A stretch of DNA of 64,000 nucleotides from Gluconacetobacter asukensis (GTDB lineage Bacteria; Pseudomonadota; Alphaproteobacteria; Acetobacterales; Acetobacteraceae), in the NCBI RefSeq assembly GCF_014174375.1, contig NZ_JABEQE010000005.1, forward strand, positions 124,001-188,000, in the 5' to 3' direction. The position numbers were made by a program, and so were the translations under genes. The notes below the pieces were generated by a model. The model saw nothing but the letters and a program-made list of their open reading frames with translations, was not told the DNA's origin and did no database searches. Of the stretch, positions 1 to 7,933 are shown one piece after another (the first letter of the stretch is position 1; each line of letters opens with the position of its first letter).

Positions 1-232
1 TCTGGTTGCGGACATTGAAGCGCCGGATGCCACCCAGCGCGTCCCGCGCCTCGGTCAGGTCCGCCTCGCGCACCATCTCGTCGACATGGGTCTGGAATTC
101 CGAGGCCATCTTGCGGGCCTTCTTGATCAGGCCGGTGATGGTGCGGATCGCCACCGGCATGTCCTTGGGCCCGATCAGCAGCAGGGCGACGACACCGATC
201 AGCGCCATCTCGGACCATGCGAAATCAAACAT
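1..232 (-). CDS. tatB: Twin-arginine translocase subunit TatB (5' part only)
   Basis: TatB recruits folded twin-arginine precursors to TatC in the inner membrane. The first 77 codons are visible, and the rest lies beyond the left edge. The protein begins MFDFAWSEMALIGVVALLLI, a short membrane segment ending in the Gly-Pro hinge (IGPKDMP) typical of TatA/TatB. A basic amphipathic helix (IKKARKMASEFQ) follows, which fits TatB better than TatA. The start is the ATG at 230-232. It lies downstream of scpB on the same strand. No tatA reading frame is present between the two; a palindromic repeat occupies that gap. Confidence 0.85.
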   Translation of the reverse strand, partial: MFDFAWSEMALIGVVALLLIGPKDMPVAIRTITGLIKKARKMASEFQTHVDEMVREADLTEARDALGGIRRFNVRNQ

Positions 233-245
233 GACCGATCCCTGG

Positions 246-415
246 CTCAGAGCCTGACTGGAAAATGCGGGCTGGCGAGCGAGAGCGGCCCGCAGGGCCG
301 CGCCCGGCGTGTGTTGCCGAGCATCGGAGCGGAGTGGCCTTGATGACAATGAGCACCGAAGCGCAGGCAACGCGCGCTGGATCGCCGCCAGCGCGTATTT
401 TCGGTCAGGCTCTCA
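246..415 (-). repeat. Palindromic dispersed element, copy A
   Basis: This is an imperfect palindrome of about 170 bp filling most of the scpB-tatB gap. The outer arms are AGAGCCTGAC at 249-258 and GTCAGGCTCT at 404-413. Further arm matches run inward to a conserved CTGGCG/CGCCAG pair. An inner hairpin is GCGGCCC (285-291), a GCA loop, then GGGCCGC (295-301). Read on the minus strand, the core (CTCCGCTCCGATGCTCGG) matches the copies near 32.1 kb and 39.8 kb. I see no protein-coding gene in 233-503. Confidence 0.8.
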
Positions 416-503
416 GACTTGGACATTAAAACGGACCCAGACATGGCATGACGCGAACCGCGCGCCGGCACGCGCCGACATGCGCGGAAAGGATGGACAC
501 CTA

Positions 504-1232
504 TCACGCCCCCGGCGGGCCGGAAACCGCTTCCGTTTTCGCCCCGTCCGTCTTGGCCTCCTCCGGCGCGGCAGCCCGCAGCGCCGGATTGTCCGGCACA
601 TCCACCAGCAGTTCCTCGCGGCGCGGCAGGTCGCGCAGGTCGCGCAGGCCGAAATGACGCAGGAAATCGGCCGACGTTCCCCACAGGATCGGCCGCCCCG
701 GCACCTCCTTGCGGCCACGCGGCACGATCAGCGACGCCTCCAGCAAATTATCCAGCACCTGCTGGCTGAGCGACACGCCGCGAATCTCCTCGATTTCCGC
801 GCGAGTGCAGGGCTGGTGATAGGCAATGATCGCCAGGCTCTCCAGCGTGGCCCGAGGCAGCCGCCGGGGCCGCTGCAACACGCGGGTCAGGCGCGGCGCC
901 AGATCGGCCGCCGTCCTGAACTGCCAGCCGCCCGCCACCAGAACGGGCGCCACCCCCCGGCCGGCATATTGCGTCACCACGCCGTCGATCACGCCGCGCA
1001 CATAGGCGGCCAGATCCTCCGCCTCGGGCGGCACCAGCCCCTGTGCCTCCAGCAGATCGGCAATCGCGCGTTCGGACACCGGGTCGGGGCTGGCGAAGAT
1101 CATCGCCTCCACCAGCCGGACCGCAAGCTCCACGACACCCGCGCCCGACTCCTCATGCGTTCCAGGAATCGCGGCGCGCGATTCGTCACCGGAAACCGGC
1201 GCGGCCGGAATCTGCTGGCTGTCGTCGGTCAT
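504..1232 (-). CDS. scpB: Segregation and condensation protein ScpB
   Basis: ScpB is the winged-helix kleisin-interacting subunit of the SMC-ScpA-ScpB complex that compacts and segregates the chromosome. The 242-residue protein starts at the ATG in MTDDSQQ and contains the family core (SLAIIAYHQPCTRAEIEEIR, followed by GVSLSQQVLDNLLE and GRPILWGTSADFLRHFGL). A low-complexity Ala/Glu tail follows. The start overlaps the scpA stop by 4 bp (ATGA), which indicates translational coupling. The frame stays open far upstream of this ATG, but that extension is antisense noise over scpA. Confidence 0.93.
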   Translation of the reverse strand: MTDDSQQIPAAPVSGDESRAAIPGTHEESGAGVVELAVRLVEAMIFASPDPVSERAIADLLEAQGLVPPEAEDLAAYVRGVIDGVVTQYAGRGVAPVLVAGGWQFRTAADLAPRLTRVLQRPRRLPRATLESLAIIAYHQPCTRAEIEEIRGVSLSQQVLDNLLEASLIVPRGRKEVPGRPILWGTSADFLRHFGLRDLRDLPRREELLVDVPDNPALRAAAPEEAKTDGAKTEAVSGPPGA

Positions 1233-2110
1233 TCCGCCGCGTCCATCCTGTCCATGTCCGGATCGTTGGCTGCCTCGCCCCCCACATGGGGGCGCAGCAT
1301 GATCCGGCCGAATTGTTCGTCCTGACGCAGCTCGATCGTACCGTTGCGCGCCAGTTCCAGCCCGGCGATCAGCGTGCCGGCCATGGCCGCCCGGCGCTGC
1401 TGGATGCGCTCTTCCGCATCCTCGCCCTCCATGGCCGGACCACCCTCGGGCAGGAAGGAGCCAAGCTCGCACCATTCCCCACCGCCGGGAATGCTGTCCG
1501 CCCCCAGCAGCCGGTGCAACCGGGCCAGCGCGTCCTGCACCGTCCAGAAATGCATCCGCCGGGGCTGGTAGACACGCTTGCGCGCCCCCCGCCGCATGGC
1601 CGCCATATAGGCACCCATCAATTGCGACAGATCCAGCGCCAGCCCCGAGCGGTCGATTTCCGTCAGATCCTCGCGCTCGCCACGGGCAAACACGTCGCGG
1701 CCCAATTGGGGGCGTGCCCCCAGCCATGCCGCCGCCTGCCCGATCCGCGCCAGTTCGACCAGCCGCGCCTGGAGCAGTTCGGCCGCCTCCTCGGCGTCCA
1801 CATCCTCGCCGTCCTCGGCCGGCAGCAGCAGGCGCGACTTCAGCCAGGCCAGCCATGCGGCCATCACCAGCCAGTCGGCCGCCAGCTCCAGGCGGATGCG
1901 GCGGGCGGATTCGACGATGGCCAGATATTGCTCGACCAGTTGCAGGATCGAAATCCGCGCCAGATCGACCTTCTGCGCCCGGGCCAGCTCCAGCAGCAGG
2001 TCCAGCGGCCCTTCGAACCCATCCAGATGCAACATGGGCGCGGTCAGCCCATCGGGCAGGTCCCCCTCCTGCCCTTCCCCCGGCATGCGCTCAACGGGCT
2101 CCGTCACCAA
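1229..2110 (-). CDS. scpA: Segregation and condensation protein ScpA
   Basis: ScpA is the kleisin subunit that bridges SMC heads. The sequence has the family signature FEGPLDLLLELARAQKVDLARISILQLVEQYL (shown here only as FEGPLDLLLELARAQ in the N-terminal third) and a C-terminal winged-helix region. The longest reading begins at TTG (2110), and a GTG one codon later (2107) is an equally good start. It follows the SPOR protein gene by about 10 bp and overlaps scpB by 4 bp, so argS-SPOR-scpA-scpB probably form one transcript. Confidence 0.93.
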   Translation of the reverse strand: MVTEPVERMPGEGQEGDLPDGLTAPMLHLDGFEGPLDLLLELARAQKVDLARISILQLVEQYLAIVESARRIRLELAADWLVMAAWLAWLKSRLLLPAEDGEDVDAEEAAELLQARLVELARIGQAAAWLGARPQLGRDVFARGEREDLTEIDRSGLALDLSQLMGAYMAAMRRGARKRVYQPRRMHFWTVQDALARLHRLLGADSIPGGGEWCELGSFLPEGGPAMEGEDAEERIQQRRAAMAGTLIAGLELARNGTIELRQDEQFGRIMLRPHVGGEAANDPDMDRMDAAE

Positions 2111-2120
2111 CGGCCCGGTC

Positions 2121-3059
2121 CTAGAACCCGGCCAGCGTGCAGGCCAGCCCGTTCAGCCGCACATGCTCGCAGAACGACGTGGCCTGGGCGATGCTGGCAA
2201 ACCCGCGCGTGCGCAGCCGGAAGAAGACCGCCCCGTTGCGCTCGGTCCGCTCGATGATCGGCGTATGGCTCCCGAACAGGTCCGGATAATGCTGCGCCAG
2301 CCGCGCCCATTCCTTCTCGGCGGCCTGCTGCGAATCCAGCGCCGCAAGCTGCACGCCATAACGCCCCCCCGCCACCGCAGCCGGCGCCGCCGCTGGCGCG
2401 GCACTCGCGGCCGGCGGCACAGGCGCGGCCGGTTCTTCGGCAGGCGGCGTTGCCACCGGCGCGGAAGGTGCCGGGGCAACCGGCGCCGGCGCGGCAGCAC
2501 TCGGCCCCGCCGGCACGGCGCTGGCAGCCGGAGCCTCGGCCACAGGCGGGCTGACGGATGCCGCCGCCGCCGTAGACGCCGCCGAGGGTCCGGGCGCCGT
2601 GGCGTCGGTGGCCGGTGCTTCCGGCGGCTGACCATATTGCTGGGCCAGACGATCGGGCCGCGGCTGTTCCGGCCCCGGCGCCAGGCGGGCAACCGCACCG
2701 TCATCGCCGCTCGGCGCCTCGGCCCCCAGAACCTGCATGCCACCCGGATCGACCGGCCGCACCCGCACCGGGCCGGGCGGCGGCCCGATAACGGGAATAC
2801 CCGTCTGCTGATGCCCCAGCAGCGCCCAGCCGCCGATGGCGATCACCAGCAGGCCACCCAACCCGGCCGCGCCATAGGCCAGGCGCCGCGTGGTGGGGTC
2901 GGCGCCCAGCAACCCATCCAGCATGCCGCCCGCCCGGCGGGCCGGGCGCGAACGCGGCGGCGGCGCATCGTCATCGCCATAATCCGCGCTCATGCGCTCA
3001 CGCACGCGGTTCAGGCGATCCTCATACGGGTCGCGGCCGGACGGATCGGTATCGCTCAT
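2121..3059 (-). CDS. SPOR-domain membrane protein
   Basis: This 312-residue protein is probably a peptidoglycan-binding cell-envelope protein. It has a charged cytoplasmic N-terminus, one membrane segment at about residues 61-81 (AYGAAGLGGLLVIAIGGWAL), and a long Ala/Pro-rich linker at about 100-230. The C-terminal SPOR domain (GRYGVQLAALDSQQAAEKEW ... GLACTLAGF) would bind denuded glycan strands at the septum. SPOR proteins between argS and scpA are common in Alphaproteobacteria. The start overlaps the argS stop by 4 bp. Confidence 0.85.
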   Translation of the reverse strand: MSDTDPSGRDPYEDRLNRVRERMSADYGDDDAPPPRSRPARRAGGMLDGLLGADPTTRRLAYGAAGLGGLLVIAIGGWALLGHQQTGIPVIGPPPGPVRVRPVDPGGMQVLGAEAPSGDDGAVARLAPGPEQPRPDRLAQQYGQPPEAPATDATAPGPSAASTAAAASVSPPVAEAPAASAVPAGPSAAAPAPVAPAPSAPVATPPAEEPAAPVPPAASAAPAAAPAAVAGGRYGVQLAALDSQQAAEKEWARLAQHYPDLFGSHTPIIERTERNGAVFFRLRTRGFASIAQATSFCEHVRLNGLACTLAGF

Positions 3060-4849
3060 CGCATTTCCTCAACCGGCTCGACACCCAGCACCGCCAGACC
3101 GGAACGGATGACGGTCGCCGTCGTCTCGACCAGCGCCAGCTTCGCACGGGTGGCAACCAGGTCGTCTTCCTGCAGGAACCGCAATGTCGCATCATCGCGG
3201 CCACGATTCCACAGCATATGGAAATCCCCCGCCAGTTCACCCAGATAGAAGGCAACCCGATGCGGTTCATGCGCCTGGGCAGCACCCTCCACCGTACGCG
3301 GCCACTGGGCGATTCGCCGCAGCAGCGCCAGCTCGGCATCCGACCCGATTCCATCGAGCCCGGCCTCGGCCAGCGCCACGGGAGCGATCGCGGCCTCGCC
3401 CAGCATCTCCTGCGCCGCCCGCAGGACGGAGCGGCAGCGCGCATGCGCGTACTGCACGTAAAAGACCGGATTGTCGCGCGTCTGCGCCACCACCTGGTCC
3501 AGGTCGAATTCCATCTGCGCGTCGGCCTTGCGCGTCAGCATGGTAAAGCGCACCGCATCGCGCCCCACCTCGTCGATCAGGTCGCGCAGCGTGACGAAGG
3601 TCCCCGCACGCTTGGACATGCGCACCGGCTCCCCATCGCGCACGATCCGCACGATCTGGCACAGCAGCACGTCGAACCCGACGCTCTCCCCCCCCACGGC
3701 CAGCGCCTGCACCGCCGCCTTCATCCGGGTGACGTAGCCGCCATGGTCGGCGCCCCAGACATCGATCAGCAGGTCCGCGCCGCGACGCACCTTGTCGTCG
3801 TGATAGCCGATATCGTTGGCGAAATAGGTGTTCGACCCATCCGACTTGCGCAGCGGCCGGTCCACGTCGTCGCCGAAGGCGGTGGAGCGGAACAGGGTCT
3901 GGGGCCGGGCCTCCCAATCGTCGGGCAGCTTGCCCTTCGGCGGCTCCAGCACGCCTTCATACAGCAGGCCCTGCGCATCCAGCCGGGCAATGGCCTGGTC
4001 GGTCACGCCATCGGCCAGAATCTTCGCCTCGCTGGTGAAGACGTCATGCCGCACGCCCAGCGCGTCCAGATCCTCGCGGATCATCGCCATCATCGCGGCC
4101 ACTACGAAGGGCTTGACCGTACCCATCCAGGTCTCGGGCGCGGCCGGATGCCCATCCGGACCGGCCAGGCCGGTGCCGTGCTGCTCGGCCAGCGCCTGCC
4201 CCACCGGCACCAGATAATCGCCACCATACTGGATGCCGCCGGGCACCAGGGCCGCGAAAGCCTCCCGGTCCATCGTCGTGCCGATGGCCTCCAGGTACCG
4301 CCAATAGGCCGCCCAGGCCAGGGCGATGACCTGCGCCCCGGCATCGTTGATGTAATATTCCTTGGTGACCGCATAGCCGGCCTTGGCCAGCAGATTGGCC
4401 AGCGCGTCACCCACGACCGCGCCCCGGCAATGGCCAACATGCATCGGCCCCGTCGGGTTGGCCGAAACATATTCGACATTCACCCGCACGCCCTCGCCCA
4501 GCGTGGCATCGCCATAGGATTCGCCGGCACGCAGCACGTCACCCACCACGGCACGCAGCACCGATTCGTCCAGCGTCACGTTGACGAAACCGGGCCCGGC
4601 GGGCTCGGCTCGGGCAATGCCCGACACCTCGACCAGCGCCGCCGCCAGCTCGGCCGCGATCTCGGCCGGGCGCCGCCGCGCCGGCTTGGCCGCCAGCAGG
4701 GCGGCGTTGGTCGCCATGTCGCCATGGGCCGGGTCGCGCGTCGGGGTCAGTTCCACGCGCGCCGCCACCTCCTCCGGCAGGTCCGGAACGATCCGTCGCA
4801 GGGCATCGCGCACATGCGAGAGATAGCGGACGTACAGGCTGTCGGACAT
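3056..4849 (-). CDS. argS: Arginyl-tRNA synthetase
   Basis: ArgS is a class I aminoacyl-tRNA synthetase that charges tRNA-Arg. It is 597 residues long, close to the family norm. Visible features are the N-terminal additional domain, the HIGH-type motif HVGH at residues 137-140 within NPTGPMHVGHCRGAVVGDAL, a KMSKS-type loop (VRMSKRAGTFV) and the C-terminal anticodon-binding domain. Downstream genes SPOR-scpA-scpB are closely coupled to it. A perfect 11-bp stem hairpin separates it from dgt upstream. Confidence 0.97.
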   Translation of the reverse strand: MSDSLYVRYLSHVRDALRRIVPDLPEEVAARVELTPTRDPAHGDMATNAALLAAKPARRRPAEIAAELAAALVEVSGIARAEPAGPGFVNVTLDESVLRAVVGDVLRAGESYGDATLGEGVRVNVEYVSANPTGPMHVGHCRGAVVGDALANLLAKAGYAVTKEYYINDAGAQVIALAWAAYWRYLEAIGTTMDREAFAALVPGGIQYGGDYLVPVGQALAEQHGTGLAGPDGHPAAPETWMGTVKPFVVAAMMAMIREDLDALGVRHDVFTSEAKILADGVTDQAIARLDAQGLLYEGVLEPPKGKLPDDWEARPQTLFRSTAFGDDVDRPLRKSDGSNTYFANDIGYHDDKVRRGADLLIDVWGADHGGYVTRMKAAVQALAVGGESVGFDVLLCQIVRIVRDGEPVRMSKRAGTFVTLRDLIDEVGRDAVRFTMLTRKADAQMEFDLDQVVAQTRDNPVFYVQYAHARCRSVLRAAQEMLGEAAIAPVALAEAGLDGIGSDAELALLRRIAQWPRTVEGAAQAHEPHRVAFYLGELAGDFHMLWNRGRDDATLRFLQEDDLVATRAKLALVETTATVIRSGLAVLGVEPVEEMR

Positions 4850-4876
4850 GCGATGCGGCTTCCCACTGAAATACCG

Positions 4877-4903
4877 GCGCCGGGCGGATGCCCCGCCCGG
4901 CGC
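4877..4903 (-). terminator. Hairpin terminator after dgt
   Basis: A perfect 11-bp stem lies here: GCGCCGGGCGG (4877-4887), a 5-nt loop and its complement (4893-4903). It sits between the dgt stop and the argS start. On the minus strand it is followed by a short T-rich stretch (GGTATTTC). The weak T tract keeps confidence moderate. Confidence 0.5.
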
Positions 4904-4930
4904 GTCAGAATGATGATCTGGTCGGGCGTT

Positions 4931-6112
4931 TCAGCCCGGCACGGACAGATCCGTCAACCGTCGATGTTCTTCCATCGCGAATCGATCCGTCATCCCGGCT
5001 ATATAATCGGCCACGATCCGCCGCGCACCCATCGCGTCGGTGGCCCGCGCCTCCTGCCGCCAGCCATCAGGCAGCAGCGAGATATCGTTGGCCAGAATCG
5101 AGAAGATCGATTCGACCGCGATCCGCGCCTTGCGCGTCATGCGGTTCACCCGCCAATGCCGATACATCCGCGCGTAAAGGAAAGTACGGATCGCCCCGTT
5201 ATCGCGCGCCATGGCCGGGCTGTAGGCCACGACCGGCATGGCGGCACGGCGCACATCATCAGCCGATTGCGGGGCCAGTTCAGCCAGGTTGCGTCTTGTC
5301 TGCTCCGTCAGGTCCACCGCCAGGGCATTGATGACCCGGCGGATGGTCTCATGCCGCATCCGGTCCTGCACATGCGCCTCCTCGGCAGCGTCACCCGACA
5401 TGGCGACCCCGCCCGCCATTTCCCGAACCTGCGCCAGCGCCGCGCCCACCACCGGCAGATCCGCCAGATCCGCCAGATCCAGCAGGCCGGCGCGCATCCC
5501 GTCATCCAGATCGTGGGCGTGATAGGCAATATCGTCGGCCATGGCGGCAATCTGCGCCTCGACCGAGGCGTAACTGCCCAGGTCCAGCCCCAGCCCATCC
5601 GCATAGCGGGCGACATAGCCGGTCGGGTGGTCCACCGGGCCGTTATGCTTGATCAGCCCTTCCAGCGTTTCCCAGGTCAGGTTCAGCCCGTCGAAGTCGA
5701 AATAGCGGCGCTCCAGCTTCGTCACCTGCCGCAGGGTCTGGGTATTGTGGTCGAAGCCGCCCCAATCCTTCATGGCCGCAGCCAGCGCATCCTCTCCCGC
5801 ATGGCCGAACGGGGTGTGGCCCAGATCGTGGGCCAGCGACAGCGTCTCGGTCAGGTCCTCGTCCACCGACAGGCTGCGGGCGATCGAGCGCGCGATCTGC
5901 GCCACTTCCAGCGAATGCGTCAGCCGGGTGCGAAAGAAATCGCCCTGATGATTGACGAAGACCTGCGTCTTGTATTGCAGCGTGCGGAAGCCGGCGGAAT
6001 GCAGCACCCGGTCGCGGTCGCGCTGCCAGGGCGAACGGCTGGGGGATTCCGGCTCGGCATACAGGCGCCCCCGGGCGGTGGCGGTCTGGACAGCATAGGG
6101 TGCGACGCTCAT
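4931..6112 (-). CDS. dgt: Deoxyguanosinetriphosphate triphosphohydrolase-like protein
   Basis: This is an HD-superfamily dNTP triphosphohydrolase (dGTPase-like), which splits dNTPs to deoxynucleoside and triphosphate. It has 393 residues. Metal ligands are recognisable in RTRLTHSLEVAQIAR (H66) and the HD doublet at 95-96 in LAHDLGHTPFGHAGEDAL. The start chosen is the ATG at 6110-6112 (MSVAPYAVQT). A longer upstream reading lacks family similarity. It is divergent from erpA, an arrangement common in Alphaproteobacteria. Confidence 0.93.
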   Translation of the reverse strand: MSVAPYAVQTATARGRLYAEPESPSRSPWQRDRDRVLHSAGFRTLQYKTQVFVNHQGDFFRTRLTHSLEVAQIARSIARSLSVDEDLTETLSLAHDLGHTPFGHAGEDALAAAMKDWGGFDHNTQTLRQVTKLERRYFDFDGLNLTWETLEGLIKHNGPVDHPTGYVARYADGLGLDLGSYASVEAQIAAMADDIAYHAHDLDDGMRAGLLDLADLADLPVVGAALAQVREMAGGVAMSGDAAEEAHVQDRMRHETIRRVINALAVDLTEQTRRNLAELAPQSADDVRRAAMPVVAYSPAMARDNGAIRTFLYARMYRHWRVNRMTRKARIAVESIFSILANDISLLPDGWRQEARATDAMGARRIVADYIAGMTDRFAMEEHRRLTDLSVPG

Positions 6113-6242
6113 ATATAACCCCAATCCCGGATGGGTGGCGGGCGCCCGGCGCCATAAGAACCGGACCGCCCCCTGTCGATAACCCGCCCGGCGCCGCAAG
6201 GCCAGCATGCTGGCTCAGCATGCCGACCCGGGCCGCGCGACG

Positions 6243-6629
6243 ATGGTGACCCCGATGGACATGCCGCTCCCTTCTTCCCCCTCGCCCGACACCGCCTTCC
6301 GTGTCTCGCCCGAGGCCGCAACCCGGCTTCAGGACATCATCGCCGCCCAGCCGGGCGTCGATGCCACCTCGACGGGGCTACGGGTCACGGTGCTGGCCGG
6401 CGGCTGCAACGGCTTTCAGTACAGCTTCGCCCTGGATGGCGAAGCCCGCCCCGACGACATCGTGGTGCCCGCCGGCAGCGCCCACGTGCGGGTCGACCCG
6501 GCGAGCCTGGACCTGCTGTCGGGTGCGGAACTGCATTTCAACGATTCGCTGATGGGCGCGCATTTCACCGTGCGCAATCCCAACGCCACCTCGTCCTGCG
6601 GGTGCGGCACCAGCTTCTCGATCGATTGA
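6243..6629 (+). CDS. erpA: Iron-sulfur cluster insertion protein, HesB/IscA (ErpA-like)
   Basis: This A-type carrier delivers Fe-S clusters to apoproteins. The three conserved cysteines are present: one in VLAGGCNGF and two in the C-terminal SSCGCGTSF. In-frame ATGs occur at 6207, 6243, 6255 and 6261. 6243 is a compromise and gives 128 residues with a short variable N-terminus before FRVSPEAATRL. It lies between divergent dgt and co-oriented xthA, a neighbourhood typical of alphaproteobacterial erpA. Confidence 0.88.
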   Translation: MVTPMDMPLPSSPSPDTAFRVSPEAATRLQDIIAAQPGVDATSTGLRVTVLAGGCNGFQYSFALDGEARPDDIVVPAGSAHVRVDPASLDLLSGAELHFNDSLMGAHFTVRNPNATSSCGCGTSFSID

Positions 6630-6647
6630 GCAGGCCGCCATTCCAAG

Positions 6648-7430
6648 ATGAAAATCGCAAGCTGGAACGTCAATTCCATCCGCCAGCGCCAGACCCATGT
6701 GCTGGACTGGCTGGAGCGCGAAAAACCCGACATCGTCGGTCTTCAGGAAATCAAGTGCGAGGAAGGCATCTTCCCCGCCGATACCTTCCGCGCCGCCGGC
6801 TACGAATCCGTCGTGGTCGGGCAGAAGAGCTATAACGGCGTCGCCATCCTGTCGCGCCTGCCCTTCTCCGTCAGGGCCCGATGCCTGCCCTTCCTGAACG
6901 ACGACGCCCCCCAGGCACGCTACCTCGAAATCGAGGCGAACGGCCTGATCTTCGGCAATCTCTACCTGCCCAACGGCAATTCCGGCGGCGAGGCGGGATA
7001 CGAGGCCAAGCTGGCATTCATGGAAGCCCTGGCCCTGCATGCGCGCGCGCTGCTGGATGCGGGGCGGGATTTCGTCCTGGCGGGCGATTACAATGTCTGC
7101 CCCACCGATGAAGATTGCGCCCCCGGCGCCCTGCCGCCCACCGATGCGCTGGTGCGGCCGGAAACACGCGCGGCCTTCCGCCGCCTGATCTGGCTGGGCC
7201 TGACCGACGCGGTGCGCGCCCTGCACCCGCACGGCAGATATTACACTTTCTGGGACTATCAGGCCGGCGCCTGGCCCCGCGATTGCGGCCTGCGGATCGA
7301 CCACGCCCTGCTGTCCCCGCGCCTGGCCGAACGCCTGCGTGACGCCCATCCCGACCGGGACGAGCGCGGACGCAACCAGCCGTCGGACCATGTGCCGCTG
7401 GTCGTCACCCTGGAAGACACGCACGCCTGA
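6648..7430 (+). CDS. xthA: Exodeoxyribonuclease III
   Basis: XthA is an AP endonuclease and 3'-5' exonuclease of base excision repair. Its 260 residues show the EEP-family active site: N7 in SWNVNSIR, E34 in GLQEIKCEE, D147 and N149 in LAGDYNVCPTDEDCA, and the C-terminal SDHVPLVV histidine. It begins 18 bp after erpA, so the two are probably co-transcribed. A strong hairpin follows the stop. Confidence 0.96.
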   Translation: MKIASWNVNSIRQRQTHVLDWLEREKPDIVGLQEIKCEEGIFPADTFRAAGYESVVVGQKSYNGVAILSRLPFSVRARCLPFLNDDAPQARYLEIEANGLIFGNLYLPNGNSGGEAGYEAKLAFMEALALHARALLDAGRDFVLAGDYNVCPTDEDCAPGALPPTDALVRPETRAAFRRLIWLGLTDAVRALHPHGRYYTFWDYQAGAWPRDCGLRIDHALLSPRLAERLRDAHPDRDERGRNQPSDHVPLVVTLEDTHA

Positions 7431-7436
7431 AGCCGC

Positions 7437-7464
7437 TCCCCGCCAGCGGTCACGCTGGCGGGGA
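7437..7464. terminator. Bidirectional hairpin between xthA and the YXWGXW gene
   Basis: A perfect 12-bp stem, TCCCCGCCAGCG, is followed by a GTCA loop and CGCTGGCGGGGA. It sits in the 52-bp gap between two convergent genes, where it can end transcription from both sides. There is no long T run. Confidence 0.6.
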
Positions 7465-7482
7465 CCTCGTTACATCATCCGG

Positions 7483-7821
7483 TCAGCGCCAGCCGGGCCG
7501 CACCCAGACCCAGCGCGGGCCGCGCTGCATCCAGCGTCCCGGTCCCCAGCCACCATGCCGGCCGCCGCGCACATAGCGCCCCGGAACCCACATATATCGG
7601 CCATTGACCCAGTCCCAGCCGCCGCCGACCCAGACCCAGCCAGGGCGCTGCGGGGGCATTCTTTCAAAACGCGGCGGCGGCATGGGCGGCGGCGCCCAGC
7701 CCGGCGTCACCGGGCCATAGCGATAGGCCTGCGCCTGGGCCGGGGCCGCATCCACCACCATGGCGCCCCCGGCAATGATGCCCAGCGCCAGAAGGGCACC
7801 CCTGACAATCTGCCTGTTCAT
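7483..7821 (-). CDS. Exported YXWGXW-repeat protein
   Basis: This small exported protein of 112 residues starts at the ATG at 7821. A good ribosome-binding site (AGGAG) lies 9 nt upstream. Residues 1-30 form a signal peptide ending AAPAQAQA. The rest is rich in Pro, Trp, Gly and Arg, with YXWGXW-like repeats (WVWVGGGWDWVNGRYMWVPG). Such repeats occur in alphaproteobacterial envelope proteins of unknown role. No function is assigned. Confidence 0.8.
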   Translation of the reverse strand: MNRQIVRGALLALGIIAGGAMVVDAAPAQAQAYRYGPVTPGWAPPPMPPPRFERMPPQRPGWVWVGGGWDWVNGRYMWVPGRYVRGGRHGGWGPGRWMQRGPRWVWVRPGWR

Positions 7822-7933
7822 TGCGAACCAACTCCTGTCTGCACACGGGATCTTCACGTCCCGTCAGCCTCAATATGGTCCGACCATCATGGCGCTGGAA
7901 TGGCGAAATATGACCGTATGGAACAGCGAGCCA

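Noticed and set aside
3218-6118. Long plus-strand open frame opposite argS and dgt
   Set aside because: Same reason: a composition-driven shadow of conserved minus-strand genes.
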